Source: Mesorhizobium sp. M7A.F.Ca.US.006.01.1.1
Lineage (GTDB): Bacteria; Pseudomonadota; Alphaproteobacteria; Rhizobiales; Rhizobiaceae
Reading direction: 5' to 3'
NCBI RefSeq assembly: GCF_003997935.1
Contig: NZ_RZQL01000006.1
Coordinates: forward strand, 1-64,000
Length of the DNA: 64,000 nucleotides
The stretch's first letter is position 1, and each line of letters begins with the position of its first letter. The position numbers were made by a program, and so were the translations under genes. Positions 35,330 through 44,704 of the stretch are shown in pieces. The notes beneath the pieces were generated by a model, which saw only the letters and a program-made list of their open reading frames with translations, did not search any database and was not told the origin of the DNA.

Positions 35330-37264
35330 CTAGGATAAGGCAATGCCGACGAAGGGCACATTGCTTGCCACACTCTGGAATGATGGCATGCTCGGAAGGC
35401 CTAGGCTTTGCTCAGGGCCGCCTGCAAGGCGCGCTTTGAGGTTATTCACATAGCCTTCTGCGTAGTCCTGCGCCGTCGAGACCGAAAGATCAATGCCTGC
35501 CGCCAAGGCCTCTTCCATCAGGTGCTTTACGAGCCCATTTCGAATGGCCAGCTTGACCTCGGGGCCTGCGATAAGGCCGATCGCCTGCGCGGCCATATTG
35601 AGGCCAGCTTCCTCCAGCGCTCGCTTCATATCGCCTCCGTTAATGGCCGTACGCAGGAGATTGGCTGCTTGCGACTCAGCCTCGAGAACCATCGAGGCAA
35701 GATCGGCTACTTGTCCGAGGCCCGGAATGAAGCTGAGCAGTCCCACCGCCGTTGCCGCCAAGTCGAGCACTTTCGTCTCGATTTTGAGCACGGAGTCGAC
35801 GACGTGCATGACGGCCCCGCCGTTCTTTTTGGCTGACTTAATGTCAGGCTGGTCCATCAGGCCCATCTTCATGTCCGCGACGGCATTCTGCTCTTCTGCG
35901 GTTTGGGCGCCGTGGGTGATTGGCTGCTGAACGTTGCGGTTCGCAGACGACATGTTTGTGCAAAAATGGGCAAAGTCTTTTTTGCTGATATTGCCGGAAT
36001 CAACCGTATGCCCGCCGCCAAAGTCGAAGAATTTATGATGGGTCTTATAGCCCGTGATCGAATTGTTCAGGAGGCCAAACAAAAGAGGATCTGAAAGGAG
36101 CTGAGAGGCTGCTTCCCGCACTTTCGGATCAAGGCTCTTGTCGTCTTTCATTTTCGCCAGTTTGTCGCGAGTCAGAACACCGCTTCCAAAGAACGTGTCC
36201 TGATGGTCCTTGATCATCTCGACCGTATTCAGCTCAGTTTGCGTGAGGCTCATCGACGATGAGGCGACTTGCAGGAAATCCTCTTTGTGCATCTTCCCTT
36301 TCGAGCCACCGCACAACTGGTTCCAAGCATCGGGGTGATCGAGGAAATATTGCGCCGCCGCAATGACCTGGGGCGGAAATTTGCCGTTTTTCGATTCGCC
36401 GCCGACCATTTTCTTGAACTCATCCAGACTCAGGTCCTTGGACAGATTTTCGGAGTACCGGTAAAACTCCCGCAAGGCATCGCTCAAGGTCATGACCGAA
36501 GGCTGCAAACCTCCGCTGCCGTCGGATGGTATGTAGTTCTGCTCGTAGCTTCGCGCTTGGGCTTCCTGAAATGCAGCAACTTGTGGGTGGTGGTTTGAAA
36601 ATCCGGCCAAGTCCTTGGCGTTGATCTTGCCTCCACAGCGGCCGTCGCCCTGCGAGCCAATCGCATAAAAAAGTCCCGAATCCTGCTGCAGTCCCTGGAT
36701 CGCCGCTTTCAGATCCGGTGGCGTAGAGGGATCATTGGCTTTGTCGGTCAACGACTTCCAAGTAAGCGGGCATTGGTCCTTGTGACGGTTGAGTACCGCA
36801 ACAATCTGCAACTCAGCCGTGGTCAGCGACCCACCGTTCCACGTGATTCCGGGGCTCGGCCTGGGAGCCGGCTCGATCTTCGGAGTGACGCCGAGCAGAT
36901 GTTGGGCTTCAGTCGCCTTGGAGCGTTGCGATTGGTCCTCCTTGAGAGCCGCCCTCATATTTGGCGGCAGCAGATCCAGTGGGTGTTGCTCCAAGCCATT
37001 CAATGTCAAGACATCCGGTGCCAGATGGCCCAAAGGGTCCTGCCGCAATTTATCCATTGTCGAATCAAGATTCGACGCTGGCAGATCCCCTTGCGCGAAA
37101 GAGCCGGGCTTGTCTGCCAGCACACAAGTGGACAGCATCGCTTCGAAGCACGATGCACTTTGCTGATGCTGGGTCGCAAAATGGGAAACTTTCAGGCCCG
37201 GCCAACCCCTTGCGGACTGTAGCGAATTTGAGCGGTAGAAAGTTGAAAGATTACTGGCCGACAT
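35330..37264 (-). CDS. nopX: Type III translocon/secreted protein NopX (NolX)
   Basis: The 644-residue protein is homologous to HrpF-type translocon proteins, secreted to form the pore in the host membrane. Repeated short blocks with DGxGxI-(K/D)xDF pattern (QGDGRCGGKINAKDLAGF, GGSKGKMHKEDF, SGNISKKDFAHF) suggest EF-hand-like repeats. A hydrophobic region near the C terminus (AATAVGLLSFIPGLGQVAD) fits membrane insertion. GAGGA lies six bases before the ATG at 37264. A tts box is about 210 bp upstream. It is longer than the NGR234-type protein mainly at the N terminus. Confidence 0.9.
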   Translation of the reverse strand: MSASNLSTFYRSNSLQSARGWPGLKVSHFATQHQQSASCFEAMLSTCVLADKPGSFAQGDLPASNLDSTMDKLRQDPLGHLAPDVLTLNGLEQHPLDLLPPNMRAALKEDQSQRSKATEAQHLLGVTPKIEPAPRPSPGITWNGGSLTTAELQIVAVLNRHKDQCPLTWKSLTDKANDPSTPPDLKAAIQGLQQDSGLFYAIGSQGDGRCGGKINAKDLAGFSNHHPQVAAFQEAQARSYEQNYIPSDGSGGLQPSVMTLSDALREFYRYSENLSKDLSLDEFKKMVGGESKNGKFPPQVIAAAQYFLDHPDAWNQLCGGSKGKMHKEDFLQVASSSMSLTQTELNTVEMIKDHQDTFFGSGVLTRDKLAKMKDDKSLDPKVREAASQLLSDPLLFGLLNNSITGYKTHHKFFDFGGGHTVDSGNISKKDFAHFCTNMSSANRNVQQPITHGAQTAEEQNAVADMKMGLMDQPDIKSAKKNGGAVMHVVDSVLKIETKVLDLAATAVGLLSFIPGLGQVADLASMVLEAESQAANLLRTAINGGDMKRALEEAGLNMAAQAIGLIAGPEVKLAIRNGLVKHLMEEALAAGIDLSVSTAQDYAEGYVNNLKARLAGGPEQSLGLPSMPSFQSVASNVPFVGIALS

Positions 37265-37473
37265 TATGCATCCTCAGACGTGACGTTGAAATCCCCACAA
37301 GAGACCCCGACAGAAGATCCCTTGCGTTTCACAAAATTCGACAATTCCAAGCGTCGGCAGGTCACGAATGCGCCTGCCCTGCCTTCAATTGCTGTGTTCC
37401 GGGCCGGCTCCAAGGTTCGGTCCAACACAATGGCCGGAGTCACCGCGAGAGCTGCCGGGACTCATCATGAGCG

Positions 37474-37500
37474 GATTAGCTTTCGAGAAACTGACGAGTT
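37474..37500 (-). promoter_or_regulatory. tts box upstream of nopX
   Basis: The minus strand reads TCGTCAGTTTCTCGAAAGCT, the TtsI-binding consensus of rhizobial T3SS promoters. It is oriented toward nopX, about 210 bp before its start. Confidence 0.8.
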
Positions 37501-37565
37501 TGCGAAGAGTTCACAAAGGGGTAGCCGCAGTCATGTTCTTCAGAGCTGCGGGAAATCCTCAATGT

Positions 37566-38264
37566 TCATTTCTTGCCCAGCTCAGGCTTCCCGCCAACGC
37601 TATCCTGTTGTGGGATGTCAGAAGAATAAGAAGCATCCGGTCGTCCGTCGCGAACGACCGTAGTGGAGGAGCCGCGAAACAAGATCAGCACTGATTCCTT
37701 TGGCGTTGCCGCTATGTGAGTCTGCGCCTGCGCCTGCGCCACCAAGCCGTTAAAGGTCTGCTCCACGAGTGCGACGAAGCGCGGTGGACCGGAAACGAAG
37801 ACGAGGCCATTGCCTGGCACGGGTTTGACCACATAGCGCTCGTCGGAGATATCAAGCTTGTCGAGAGCCCCCTTGAACGCATCGAAGCGAATCGACGTCA
37901 TCAAAAGCATTCGAGTTTGCGATTCTTGTGCAGCAGACACATAGAGCACAAGGCCGTCATAGTACCATTGTAGACCGTAAAGGTTCGTCAAGCGGTCGAG
38001 GAACGCGCGCGGTGGCAAATCAGGCATACGTCCGCGAATTCGCCCCTTCACCGCAGGACTGATGTTGACCCTGATATTCAGGTTGTTGCCGAATTCCTGC
38101 AACGCTGCAGCGAGCTCCTGATCCAGAACCGTGTATCTATAGGGTGTCGCCGGAAGGGACAGCGGGACTGCATGCGCCGGGTGAATCCCGGTGGACAGAA
38201 AAAACCCGGCACAAAGAAGTCTCAAAACATGCAGGGTGACGGGTTGGATAAGCGTTCTCGGCAT
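37566..38264 (-). CDS. rhcC1: RhcC1 (NolW), N-terminal half of the split T3SS secretin
   Basis: The product is about 232 residues from the ATG at 38264 (MPRTLIQPV), with a signal peptide ending near HPAHA. The N0/N1 domain of secretins follows (PYRYTVLDQELAAALQEFG, then FLDRLTNLYGLQWYYDG). Rhizobia split SctC into RhcC1 and RhcC2, which together form the outer-membrane ring. The partner rhcC2 is not in this window. It is transcribed away from nolB; the shared 188-bp region holds the nolB tts box. Confidence 0.88.
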   Translation of the reverse strand: MPRTLIQPVTLHVLRLLCAGFFLSTGIHPAHAVPLSLPATPYRYTVLDQELAAALQEFGNNLNIRVNISPAVKGRIRGRMPDLPPRAFLDRLTNLYGLQWYYDGLVLYVSAAQESQTRMLLMTSIRFDAFKGALDKLDISDERYVVKPVPGNGLVFVSGPPRFVALVEQTFNGLVAQAQAQTHIAATPKESVLILFRGSSTTVVRDGRPDASYSSDIPQQDSVGGKPELGKK

Positions 38265-38349
38265 GTCGCACTGATAAACCAAACGCTGAAATCATCACAA
38301 GTGACTAAATTGCCGAAGAGATTTTAGATTGTCGAAATGACGCCGCCGT

Positions 38350-38372
38350 TAGTCAGCTTGTTGTCAGCTTGC
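38350..38372 (+). promoter_or_regulatory. tts box for the nolB-rhc operon
   Basis: GTCAGCTTGTTGTCAGCTT at about 38352-38370 matches GTCAGnTTnTyGnnAGCT. It lies 80-100 bp before nolB and should drive the long rightward operon. Confidence 0.75.
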
Positions 38373-38451
38373 CCCCCTAGGAGTGTTGCGCCGACACCGG
38401 GTGATGAATGGGCGGGGCTCGCCCGGTCAGAGAGAGCAACCGAGTCCTTAC

Positions 38452-38961
38452 ATGATGATGCCTGTCACGTCGATCTCTGCCACTCTAACGGCTGGCCTCC
38501 CCAGGGTCGGATCACCGTCGATTGTCGAGCAGGCCCAGTTTGAGCGCGCCTTAGGGCATGCAGCCGACTCGCTGAAAAACGATGCCGCCGCGGGGCCAGC
38601 GAGTGCGGCGCCAGTTGCTGCGGCGATGGATGTTCAGCGCGCGGCTGCGCCGACGAGCGGCATGGGCGATCGCGTGTTGCAGACGATTTCCTCCCTATAT
38701 CCACACAACACTGTTTCCTTCCCCGCGCTCGACCATGACATAGCCCTTTCGAAGGGCGCTCTACCGGGACCGGCGCAGAAGCTTCCCGTTCCAGGTGAGG
38801 CGGGAACCGGAATCTCGGGCATTCCCCAACAAGGGCAAGACTTCGAAACGATGATGGCTGGTCTTCGGGATGTTTACAACGGCGTCACCCAGGTGGCGCT
38901 TATCTCCAAAGGCGTCAGCGGCGTCACATCATCCGTGAATAAACTTTTGAAGGAAGGCTGA
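38452..38961 (+). CDS. nolB: NolB, T3SS inner-rod protein (SctI-like)
   Basis: The product is about 169 residues from one of three consecutive ATGs at 38452-38460. Most of the protein is low-complexity Ala/Pro. The C terminus (QDFETMMAGLRDVYNGVTQV ... SSVNKLLKEG) is helical and matches the SctI rod proteins. It is first in the operon, nine bases before rhcJ. The frame is open upstream to 38383, but the family N terminus starts around MPVTSIS. Confidence 0.85.
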   Translation: MMMPVTSISATLTAGLPRVGSPSIVEQAQFERALGHAADSLKNDAAAGPASAAPVAAAMDVQRAAAPTSGMGDRVLQTISSLYPHNTVSFPALDHDIALSKGALPGPAQKLPVPGEAGTGISGIPQQGQDFETMMAGLRDVYNGVTQVALISKGVSGVTSSVNKLLKEG

Positions 38962-38970
38962 ACCGCGCGC

Positions 38971-39834
38971 ATGATTGGCTTGGCCGAGGGCGAAATCATG
39001 CGTGGCCTGTCAGGGTGGCGGTCGGTTAGACTTGTCATGCTGCCAGTTCTCGTCGCCCTCACTGCTTGCAAAGCCGACCTCTACACGCAATTGCAAGAGC
39101 GTGAGGCAAATGAAATGCTCGCACTTCTTGAAGACAACGGGGTCGCCGCGATCCGGGTGGTCGCCAAGGATGGAACCAGCACGATCCAGGTTGACGAAAA
39201 GCTGCTCGCCTTCTCAATCAACCTTCTGAACGCCAAGGGGCTGCCGCGCCAATCCTTCAAGAACCTCGGTGAGATATTCCAAGGATCAGGCCTGATTGCC
39301 TCGCCGACCGAAGAGCGTGCCCGTTACGTGTATGCCCTGAGCGAAGAGTTGTCGCGGACGATCAGCGATATCGATGGCGTTTTTTCTGTACGTGTTCACG
39401 TCGTGCTGCCGCATAACGACCTTGTGCGAGCCGGTGCCACGCCATCCTCGGCCTCGGTGTTTATCAGGCACGACGCAAAAACAAATGTCGCGGCTCTGCT
39501 GCCAAAGATAAAGATGCTTGTAGCCGACAGCATCGAAGGCCTGTCCTACGATAAGGTGGAAGTGGTTTTGGTGCCGGTAGAACGTTCCGCACACGAGCAA
39601 CGGCCCGATCCGACTGCTGTTTTGCCACAAGCATCACTACCTCTTCCTGCGCCACTTCTGGCGACCGTAACAGGTTTTGCCGCAGCCGTATTCGCCGTGG
39701 CCTGTTATCTCTTGATCGGCGTTGTTACGCGTCGGCGCAAGCAATCAACCGGCGTTTCCAAGGTCGAGGGGCGCCGGGATGCTTCTGCTGTCGAGGCCAT
39801 TCGCAAAAGAATGCCTGCAATTGGACGTGGGTGA
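38971..39834 (+). CDS. rhcJ: RhcJ (NolT), T3SS inner-membrane ring lipoprotein SctJ
   Basis: The 287-residue SctJ/YscJ family protein has lipoprotein signal LPVLVALTAC with the lipidated Cys near 33. KADLYTQLQEREANEMLALL and the ring-building motifs follow (SRTISDIDGVFSVRVHVVLP). A C-terminal membrane helix (LLATVTGFAAAVFAVACYLL) and a basic tail complete it. The ATG at 38998, preceded by GAGGG, would start nearer the signal peptide and may be the real one. It overlaps nolU by 56 bp. Confidence 0.93.
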   Translation: MIGLAEGEIMRGLSGWRSVRLVMLPVLVALTACKADLYTQLQEREANEMLALLEDNGVAAIRVVAKDGTSTIQVDEKLLAFSINLLNAKGLPRQSFKNLGEIFQGSGLIASPTEERARYVYALSEELSRTISDIDGVFSVRVHVVLPHNDLVRAGATPSSASVFIRHDAKTNVAALLPKIKMLVADSIEGLSYDKVEVVLVPVERSAHEQRPDPTAVLPQASLPLPAPLLATVTGFAAAVFAVACYLLIGVVTRRRKQSTGVSKVEGRRDASAVEAIRKRMPAIGRG

Positions 39835-40465
39835 CATCTCATTGCCAATGCCTATACAGACCGCCCGACCTGATGGTCCGCACTTTCCGGGCGCGAGCGA
39901 GCTTGCGGCTTCGGCCCATCCAACCCGTCTTGCGGCGCGTCTTGATCCAGCGTTATCGGCCGAAACGTTAGTGAAGTTGCAGAAGTGTTCCAGACTGCAT
40001 CCAAGGCTGGCAGAATTGCTGGGCAACGATGACGTGGATCTGAACCACATCGGCTGCAGGCCGGACCTTCTACGCGGGCATGATCCATATCGAGCGACCC
40101 TTCTTGCTGGTAGTATCTGGCATGCCCGTTCGCTGGTCGCGTTTGTCTCTCAGCCTGAGCTTGCCATCCTTGTTAAACGCATCGGCGTGGATGCACACGC
40201 ATTCGGAATCCGACACCTGCTGCATGCTGTTGACAAAAGACTGATCTCGGACCCAGAAAAACTCGCTCAGCAAATCGAATACGATGGACACGCATGTCTT
40301 GGAGCTTGGCTCCAGGACAGTTCAGCGACCGAGCGTAACCGCGTGCTTCTTCGATTGCCCGAGGGGACTGCCGCGGAGACTCCAGCACATGAGCATTGGA
40401 CCGCCGCCGGCCAATTGCTTTCACTTGTAGTAGCTCATTTTGAGACAGAGACCCCGGTGAAATGA
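39779..40465 (+). CDS. nolU: NolU, T3SS accessory cytoplasmic protein (SctK-like)
   Basis: The product is 228 residues from the ATG at 39779. It has no membrane segment. Position between SctJ and SctL and overall composition match NolU of rhizobia, the SctK component that connects the sorting platform to the ring. Recognisable parts are HARSLVAFVSQPELA and CLGAWLQDSSATERN. It is coupled to both neighbours: overlap with rhcJ, and ATGA with rhcL. Confidence 0.85.
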   Translation: MLLLSRPFAKECLQLDVGDISLPMPIQTARPDGPHFPGASELAASAHPTRLAARLDPALSAETLVKLQKCSRLHPRLAELLGNDDVDLNHIGCRPDLLRGHDPYRATLLAGSIWHARSLVAFVSQPELAILVKRIGVDAHAFGIRHLLHAVDKRLISDPEKLAQQIEYDGHACLGAWLQDSSATERNRVLLRLPEGTAAETPAHEHWTAAGQLLSLVVAHFETETPVK

Positions 40466-41085
40466 CAGTCGAACTTTCCGAGGGGCCAATAGCGCCGCAG
40501 ATGCGTCCAGTCGGACCACTGATACCCGCGAGCGAGCTCGAAACCTGGCACAGCGCCGCGCAAGCCCTTGCCGCGGCAGAACGGCATCGGCAGCGCGTTC
40601 GAAACTGGGCACGCGCGGTTTACCAGCGGGCGTGGGCGCGCGGCCACATGGAGGGCTCGAATGCAGGCACCGAGGAGATGGCAGGGTTGATTGCGGAGAC
40701 AATCTCCGAAATCGCGCGACGAAAGGCGGCTCTGGAGCAGGAATTGCCGCAGCTCGTGATGGAAATATTGAGCGATCTTATCGGCGCTTTCGATCCGGGC
40801 GAGCTATTGGTGAGGGCTGTTCGTCACGCCATAGAGTGTCAATACAGCGGCGCCGACGTTTGCCTTCATGTTTCTCCCATGCAAGTCGACATGCTTGCAC
40901 GAGAGTTTGCTCGATGCGACGGCCAGGATGGTCGACCAAGGGTGCGGATCGAGCCCGACCCGACATTGTCGCCGCAACGCTGCGTGCTGTGGAGCGAGTA
41001 CGGCAATGTTGACCTTGGACTTGACGCCCAGATGCGCGCGCTGCGCCTTGGTTTCGGGACGCTCTGTGAGAAAGGCGAGCTATGA
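40462..41085 (+). CDS. rhcL: RhcL (NolV), T3SS ATPase stator SctL
   Basis: This 207-residue protein of the FliH/YscL family controls the T3SS ATPase and links it to the sorting platform. An amphipathic, charged N-terminal half (SAAQALAAAERHRQRVRNW) leads to the C-terminal ATPase-binding domain (LVRAVRHAIECQYSGADVCL). It starts with ATGA overlap at the nolU stop and ends with ATGA overlap into rhcN. Confidence 0.9.
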   Translation: MTVELSEGPIAPQMRPVGPLIPASELETWHSAAQALAAAERHRQRVRNWARAVYQRAWARGHMEGSNAGTEEMAGLIAETISEIARRKAALEQELPQLVMEILSDLIGAFDPGELLVRAVRHAIECQYSGADVCLHVSPMQVDMLAREFARCDGQDGRPRVRIEPDPTLSPQRCVLWSEYGNVDLGLDAQMRALRLGFGTLCEKGEL

Positions 41086-42440
41086 GAAAGCCCGTCCCAG
41101 AACATAACGCTGACGCCCACACTCGAGCTCTCGTTCCAGCAATCTCGTCTTTGAGGGCTGCGGCCAAGCGAATTGACACGCGTGCGGTGCGCGGTCGGAT
41201 CACGCGGGCTATCGGCACACTGGTTCATGCCGTCTTGCCAGACACTCGTATTGGGGAACTTTGCCTCCTAGAGGACCCGCGAACCGGGCTGTCGCTCGAG
41301 GCCGAGGTGATCGGCCTGTCGGGTGATGGTGTATTGCTGACACCGATCGGGGACTTGGTGGGCCTATCCAGCCGCGCAGAGGTCGTGGCCACTGGCCGAA
41401 TGCGTGAGGTGCCCGTCGGCGGCGATTTGCTCGGTCGCGTGATCGACAGTCGTTGCCGCCCATTGGACGGCAAAGGCGAAATCAAGACCGTCGAAACTCG
41501 GCCCCTGCATGGCAGAGCCCCCAATCCGATGACGAGGCGCATGATTGAGCGGCCATTCCCGCTTGGGGTCCGTGTCCTCGATGGTCTGCTGACGTGCGGC
41601 GAGGGCCAGCGGATCGGGATTTATGGCGAGCCAGGTGGTGGCAAGTCGACGCTGTTGTCACAGATCGTAAAGGGTGCCGCCGCTGACGTCGTCATAGTGG
41701 CGCTCATAGGCGAACGTGGACGGGAAGTTCGTGAATTCATCGAAAGGAATCTTGGTGAAGAGGGCCTTCTCCGTACGGTCGTCGTGGTTGAAACATCCGA
41801 CCGCTCGGCGGTAGAGCGTGCGCAATGCGCTCCAATGGCGACTGCGCTCGCGGAATATTTCCGCGATCAAGGCCTACGCGTTGCTCTCATGCTGGATTCG
41901 CTGACGCGCTTCTGCCGCGCTATGCGCGAAATAGGCCTTGCTGCGGGTGAGCCGCCGACGCGACGGGGCTTTCCTCCTTCCGTTTTTGGCATGCTGCCAG
42001 GCCTGCTCGAGCGCGCCGGCATGGGTGAGCGGGGCTCAATCACGGCCTTCTATACGGTGCTTGTAGAGGGTGATGGCACGGGTGATCCAATCGCCGAGGA
42101 ATCGCGTGGTATTCTCGATGGCCATGTCATCCTCTCACGCGCTATTGCGGCGCGATCGCATTTCCCCGCTATTGATGTGCTGCAGAGTCGCAGCCGCGTC
42201 ATGGATGCAGTCGTTTCGGGGACACATCGCAAGGCAGCATCCATTTTCCGCGAGCTCCTGTCGCGCTATGCCGAGACCGAGTTCTTGATCAATGTTGGCG
42301 AATACAAGCCAGGTGGAGATCCCCTGACTGACCGGGCTGTCGCGTCAATCGACGAACTGAGGGAGTTTCTGCGCCAGAGCGAAGATGACGCGTCAGATTT
42401 CGAGGAGACGGTCGCATGGATGTCGCGTCTGACCGCGTAA
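41082..42440 (+). CDS. rhcN: RhcN, T3SS ATPase SctN
   Basis: This 452-residue F1/SctN-type ATPase energises unfolding and chaperone release of substrates. It has Walker A GEPGGGKSTLLSQ near residue 185, Walker B VALMLDSLTRFCRAMRE, and the T3SS ATPase signature PPTRRGFPPSVFGMLPGLLE. It is full length. It overlaps the next gene by 25 bp, showing tight operon packing. Confidence 0.96.
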   Translation: MRKPVPEHNADAHTRALVPAISSLRAAAKRIDTRAVRGRITRAIGTLVHAVLPDTRIGELCLLEDPRTGLSLEAEVIGLSGDGVLLTPIGDLVGLSSRAEVVATGRMREVPVGGDLLGRVIDSRCRPLDGKGEIKTVETRPLHGRAPNPMTRRMIERPFPLGVRVLDGLLTCGEGQRIGIYGEPGGGKSTLLSQIVKGAAADVVIVALIGERGREVREFIERNLGEEGLLRTVVVVETSDRSAVERAQCAPMATALAEYFRDQGLRVALMLDSLTRFCRAMREIGLAAGEPPTRRGFPPSVFGMLPGLLERAGMGERGSITAFYTVLVEGDGTGDPIAEESRGILDGHVILSRAIAARSHFPAIDVLQSRSRVMDAVVSGTHRKAASIFRELLSRYAETEFLINVGEYKPGGDPLTDRAVASIDELREFLRQSEDDASDFEETVAWMSRLTA

Positions 42441-42928
42441 ACTGGATTCAGTCTTCGAGTATACGGCTTCTGAAGGAAATGCAAGAGCGTCGTGCCCTTG
42501 GCGAGCTGTCCAAGAAGGAAGCCCAGCGCGATGTGGCCGCCTCAGCCGTACAAAATGCCTCTAGGGAGCTTGCAATGATACAGCAACATTGTTCAAGAAA
42601 AGAAGCAGCGCTCTATCAGCATCTGATGTCACTCGACAACTTGTCTAGCGCAGCGCTCGACCGTCACCGCCTTCACACTGAACAACTTGCCGCTGAGATC
42701 AATTCCAGACGGCAGATGCTTGATGATACCCAAATCGCTCAAGAGGAGGCTGAGATGGCGGCGTCCAGGACGAGGGAGCTATGGGTCATATGTTCGGCGG
42801 CAAGGGACAAATGGCAACAAATCGAGGACGACGTGCGGCGCGCCGTCGAGACTCATTCGGAGGCCGCAGCCGAGATCGAGGCCGACGATGAGATACTGCT
42901 GAAATATGCGAGGGGGTCGCTTGCCTAA
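42416..42928 (+). CDS. T3SS stalk protein SctO (Y4yJ-like)
   Basis: The 170-residue protein is almost entirely heptad-like coiled coil (LLKEMQERRALGELSKKEAQ, then SRRQMLDDTQIAQEEAEMAA), with high Glu, Gln and Arg. The position directly behind the ATPase gene matches SctO/YscO/FliJ, the central stalk, called Y4yJ in NGR234-type clusters. Sequence is poorly conserved in this family, so the call rests on coiled-coil character and synteny. Confidence 0.82.
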   Translation: MDVASDRVNWIQSSSIRLLKEMQERRALGELSKKEAQRDVAASAVQNASRELAMIQQHCSRKEAALYQHLMSLDNLSSAALDRHRLHTEQLAAEINSRRQMLDDTQIAQEEAEMAASRTRELWVICSAARDKWQQIEDDVRRAVETHSEAAAEIEADDEILLKYARGSLA

Positions 42929-42981
42929 ATGCCGCGCAACCGGATCCGACGGTCGCAAGAGGTCGTCCGAATGACACGACC

Positions 42982-44046
42982 GTGCAGTCTTTGATAGGCG
43001 CTGCGGTCACACCCGCCATGTTCGAACCAGTTCTGAAACTGTCCCACACGGTTGTCTCGTGGCTCAATGATACAGCAGCGCCGCGCACGCCGTTTCAAAG
43101 CCGGATCAACGAGGTGCCGCTATCGGTGCGAACGGCAGGGCTTGTCTGGCAGCAGGAACCTGCTGCCATTCCGATGCTTGACTGCGTCTGGAGAGTGGGA
43201 GCCGAAACGGTCATCTTGTCACTGTCGCGCCCGCTCGTAGAGGAGTTCATCACGACAGTGCAGAACGGCTTGGCCTTCCCTTCCGAGCCAACTGCTTCGC
43301 TAATTCTCGAACTCGCTCTGGAGCCGCTTGTCACTCGACTGGAGGAGACGACGCGTCTGAACGTGCAACTCGTGCGGGTATGCGAAGCCACGATGCTGGC
43401 TCCTCATCTTGAACTCGACATCATTTTCGGCGCGGTCAAGGGCAAGGGCCGTCTATTCCTGTTCACGCCACTTGACGGCTTAGTACCGCCTGCGTTTCGC
43501 GCGCTAGGCGAACTGCTTGCCCAGTTGCCGCGGCAGCTGGGCGGGCTGCCTCCAGAGCTCCCGCTCATTGTTGCAGGAGAGGTCGGCACGCTTCGCCTTC
43601 CTGCGGCGCTTCTTCGAAGCGCATGTGTCGGTGATGCATTGTTGCCCGATATTGCGCCGTTCGGCCGCGGCCAGATCACCCTAGCTGTCGGCCAGTTGTG
43701 CGCCGAGGCGGATCTTGACGGCGATGAATTAATCTTGCGGGGGCCTTTCCGCCCGCGACCGTGTCCTTTGGAGAGTGCGCATATGACACAACCCGGATCG
43801 CAACTGGAGCTTACTAAGGATCTCGACGATGTCGAGATCGTGCTTGTCTTTGAATGCGGCCGCTGGCCTATTTCTCTTGGGGAATTAAGAAGTGCCGGCG
43901 AAGGGCATATTTTTGAACTTGGATGGCCGATCGACGGCCCGGTCGACATAGTGGCCAATGGTCAGCGTATCGGGCGTGGCGACATTGTCCGCATCGGAGA
44001 AGAGCTGGGCATCAGGCTCCGTGGCGGGTTTGCATGCAATGAGTGA
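42982..44046 (+). CDS. rhcQ: RhcQ, T3SS C-ring/sorting platform protein SctQ
   Basis: The product is 354 residues. The only in-frame start after the upstream stop is the GTG at 42982. The C-terminal 75 residues (VEIVLVFECGRWPISLGELR, then GRGDIVRIGEELGIRLRG) are a SpoA domain as in FliN/SctQ, and another SpoA-like region lies before it. It forms the cytoplasmic sorting platform. Its last codons overlap the rhcR start. Confidence 0.9.
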   Translation: MQSLIGAAVTPAMFEPVLKLSHTVVSWLNDTAAPRTPFQSRINEVPLSVRTAGLVWQQEPAAIPMLDCVWRVGAETVILSLSRPLVEEFITTVQNGLAFPSEPTASLILELALEPLVTRLEETTRLNVQLVRVCEATMLAPHLELDIIFGAVKGKGRLFLFTPLDGLVPPAFRALGELLAQLPRQLGGLPPELPLIVAGEVGTLRLPAALLRSACVGDALLPDIAPFGRGQITLAVGQLCAEADLDGDELILRGPFRPRPCPLESAHMTQPGSQLELTKDLDDVEIVLVFECGRWPISLGELRSAGEGHIFELGWPIDGPVDIVANGQRIGRGDIVRIGEELGIRLRGGFACNE

Positions 44047-44704
44047 AGCTCAGCCGACAATCCTGGCGCTTCTTGCGGTTACCGCCGGACTCGGTCTGCT
44101 GGTTTTAGCAGTTGCCACGACAACGGCCTTTGTAAAGGTATCAATTGTTCTTTTCCTCGTCCGCAATGCGCTCGGGACCCAGACCATACCACCCAATGTG
44201 GTGCTGTACGCCGCGGCGATGATCCTCACTATGTTCGTTAGTGCGCCCGTTGCTGAGCAGACCTATGACCGCATGTCGGATCCCAAGCTCCACTATCAGA
44301 CATTCGACGACTGGGTAAGCGCCGCTAAAGCCGGAAGTGAGCCCTTGCGCGAGCATCTCAAGAAATTCACAAATGAAGAGCAGCGGCGATTTTTCCTATC
44401 TTCGACAGAAAAGGTCTGGCCAGAGGAAATGCACGCTGCAGCCACGCCTGATGACTTTGCAATACTTGTACCATCTTTCTTGCTATCAGAATTGAAGCGC
44501 GGATTTGAGATAGGATTTCTACTTTATCTGCCTTTTATTGTTATAGATCTGATAGTGACAACTATCTTGATGGCAATGGGTATGTCGATGGTCTCACCAA
44601 CTGTTATATCTGTTCCGTTCAAGATCTTCTTGTTTGTTGCCATTGATGGTTGGTCAAAATTGATGCATGGGCTTGTGCTGAGTTATACGTTACCGGGAGG
44701 CTGA
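44039..44704 (+). CDS. rhcR: RhcR, T3SS export apparatus protein SctR
   Basis: The product is 221 residues from the ATG at 44039, inside the rhcQ end. SctR/FliP signatures are present: TAFVKVSIVLFLVRNALGTQ and the C-terminal membrane pair with GFEIGFLLYLPFIVIDLIV and MGMSMVSP. It forms the core export gate pentamer with SctS and SctT in the inner membrane. It has four hydrophobic segments, and the periplasmic domain lies between the second and third. Confidence 0.95.
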   Translation: MSEAQPTILALLAVTAGLGLLVLAVATTTAFVKVSIVLFLVRNALGTQTIPPNVVLYAAAMILTMFVSAPVAEQTYDRMSDPKLHYQTFDDWVSAAKAGSEPLREHLKKFTNEEQRRFFLSSTEKVWPEEMHAAATPDDFAILVPSFLLSELKRGFEIGFLLYLPFIVIDLIVTTILMAMGMSMVSPTVISVPFKIFLFVAIDGWSKLMHGLVLSYTLPGG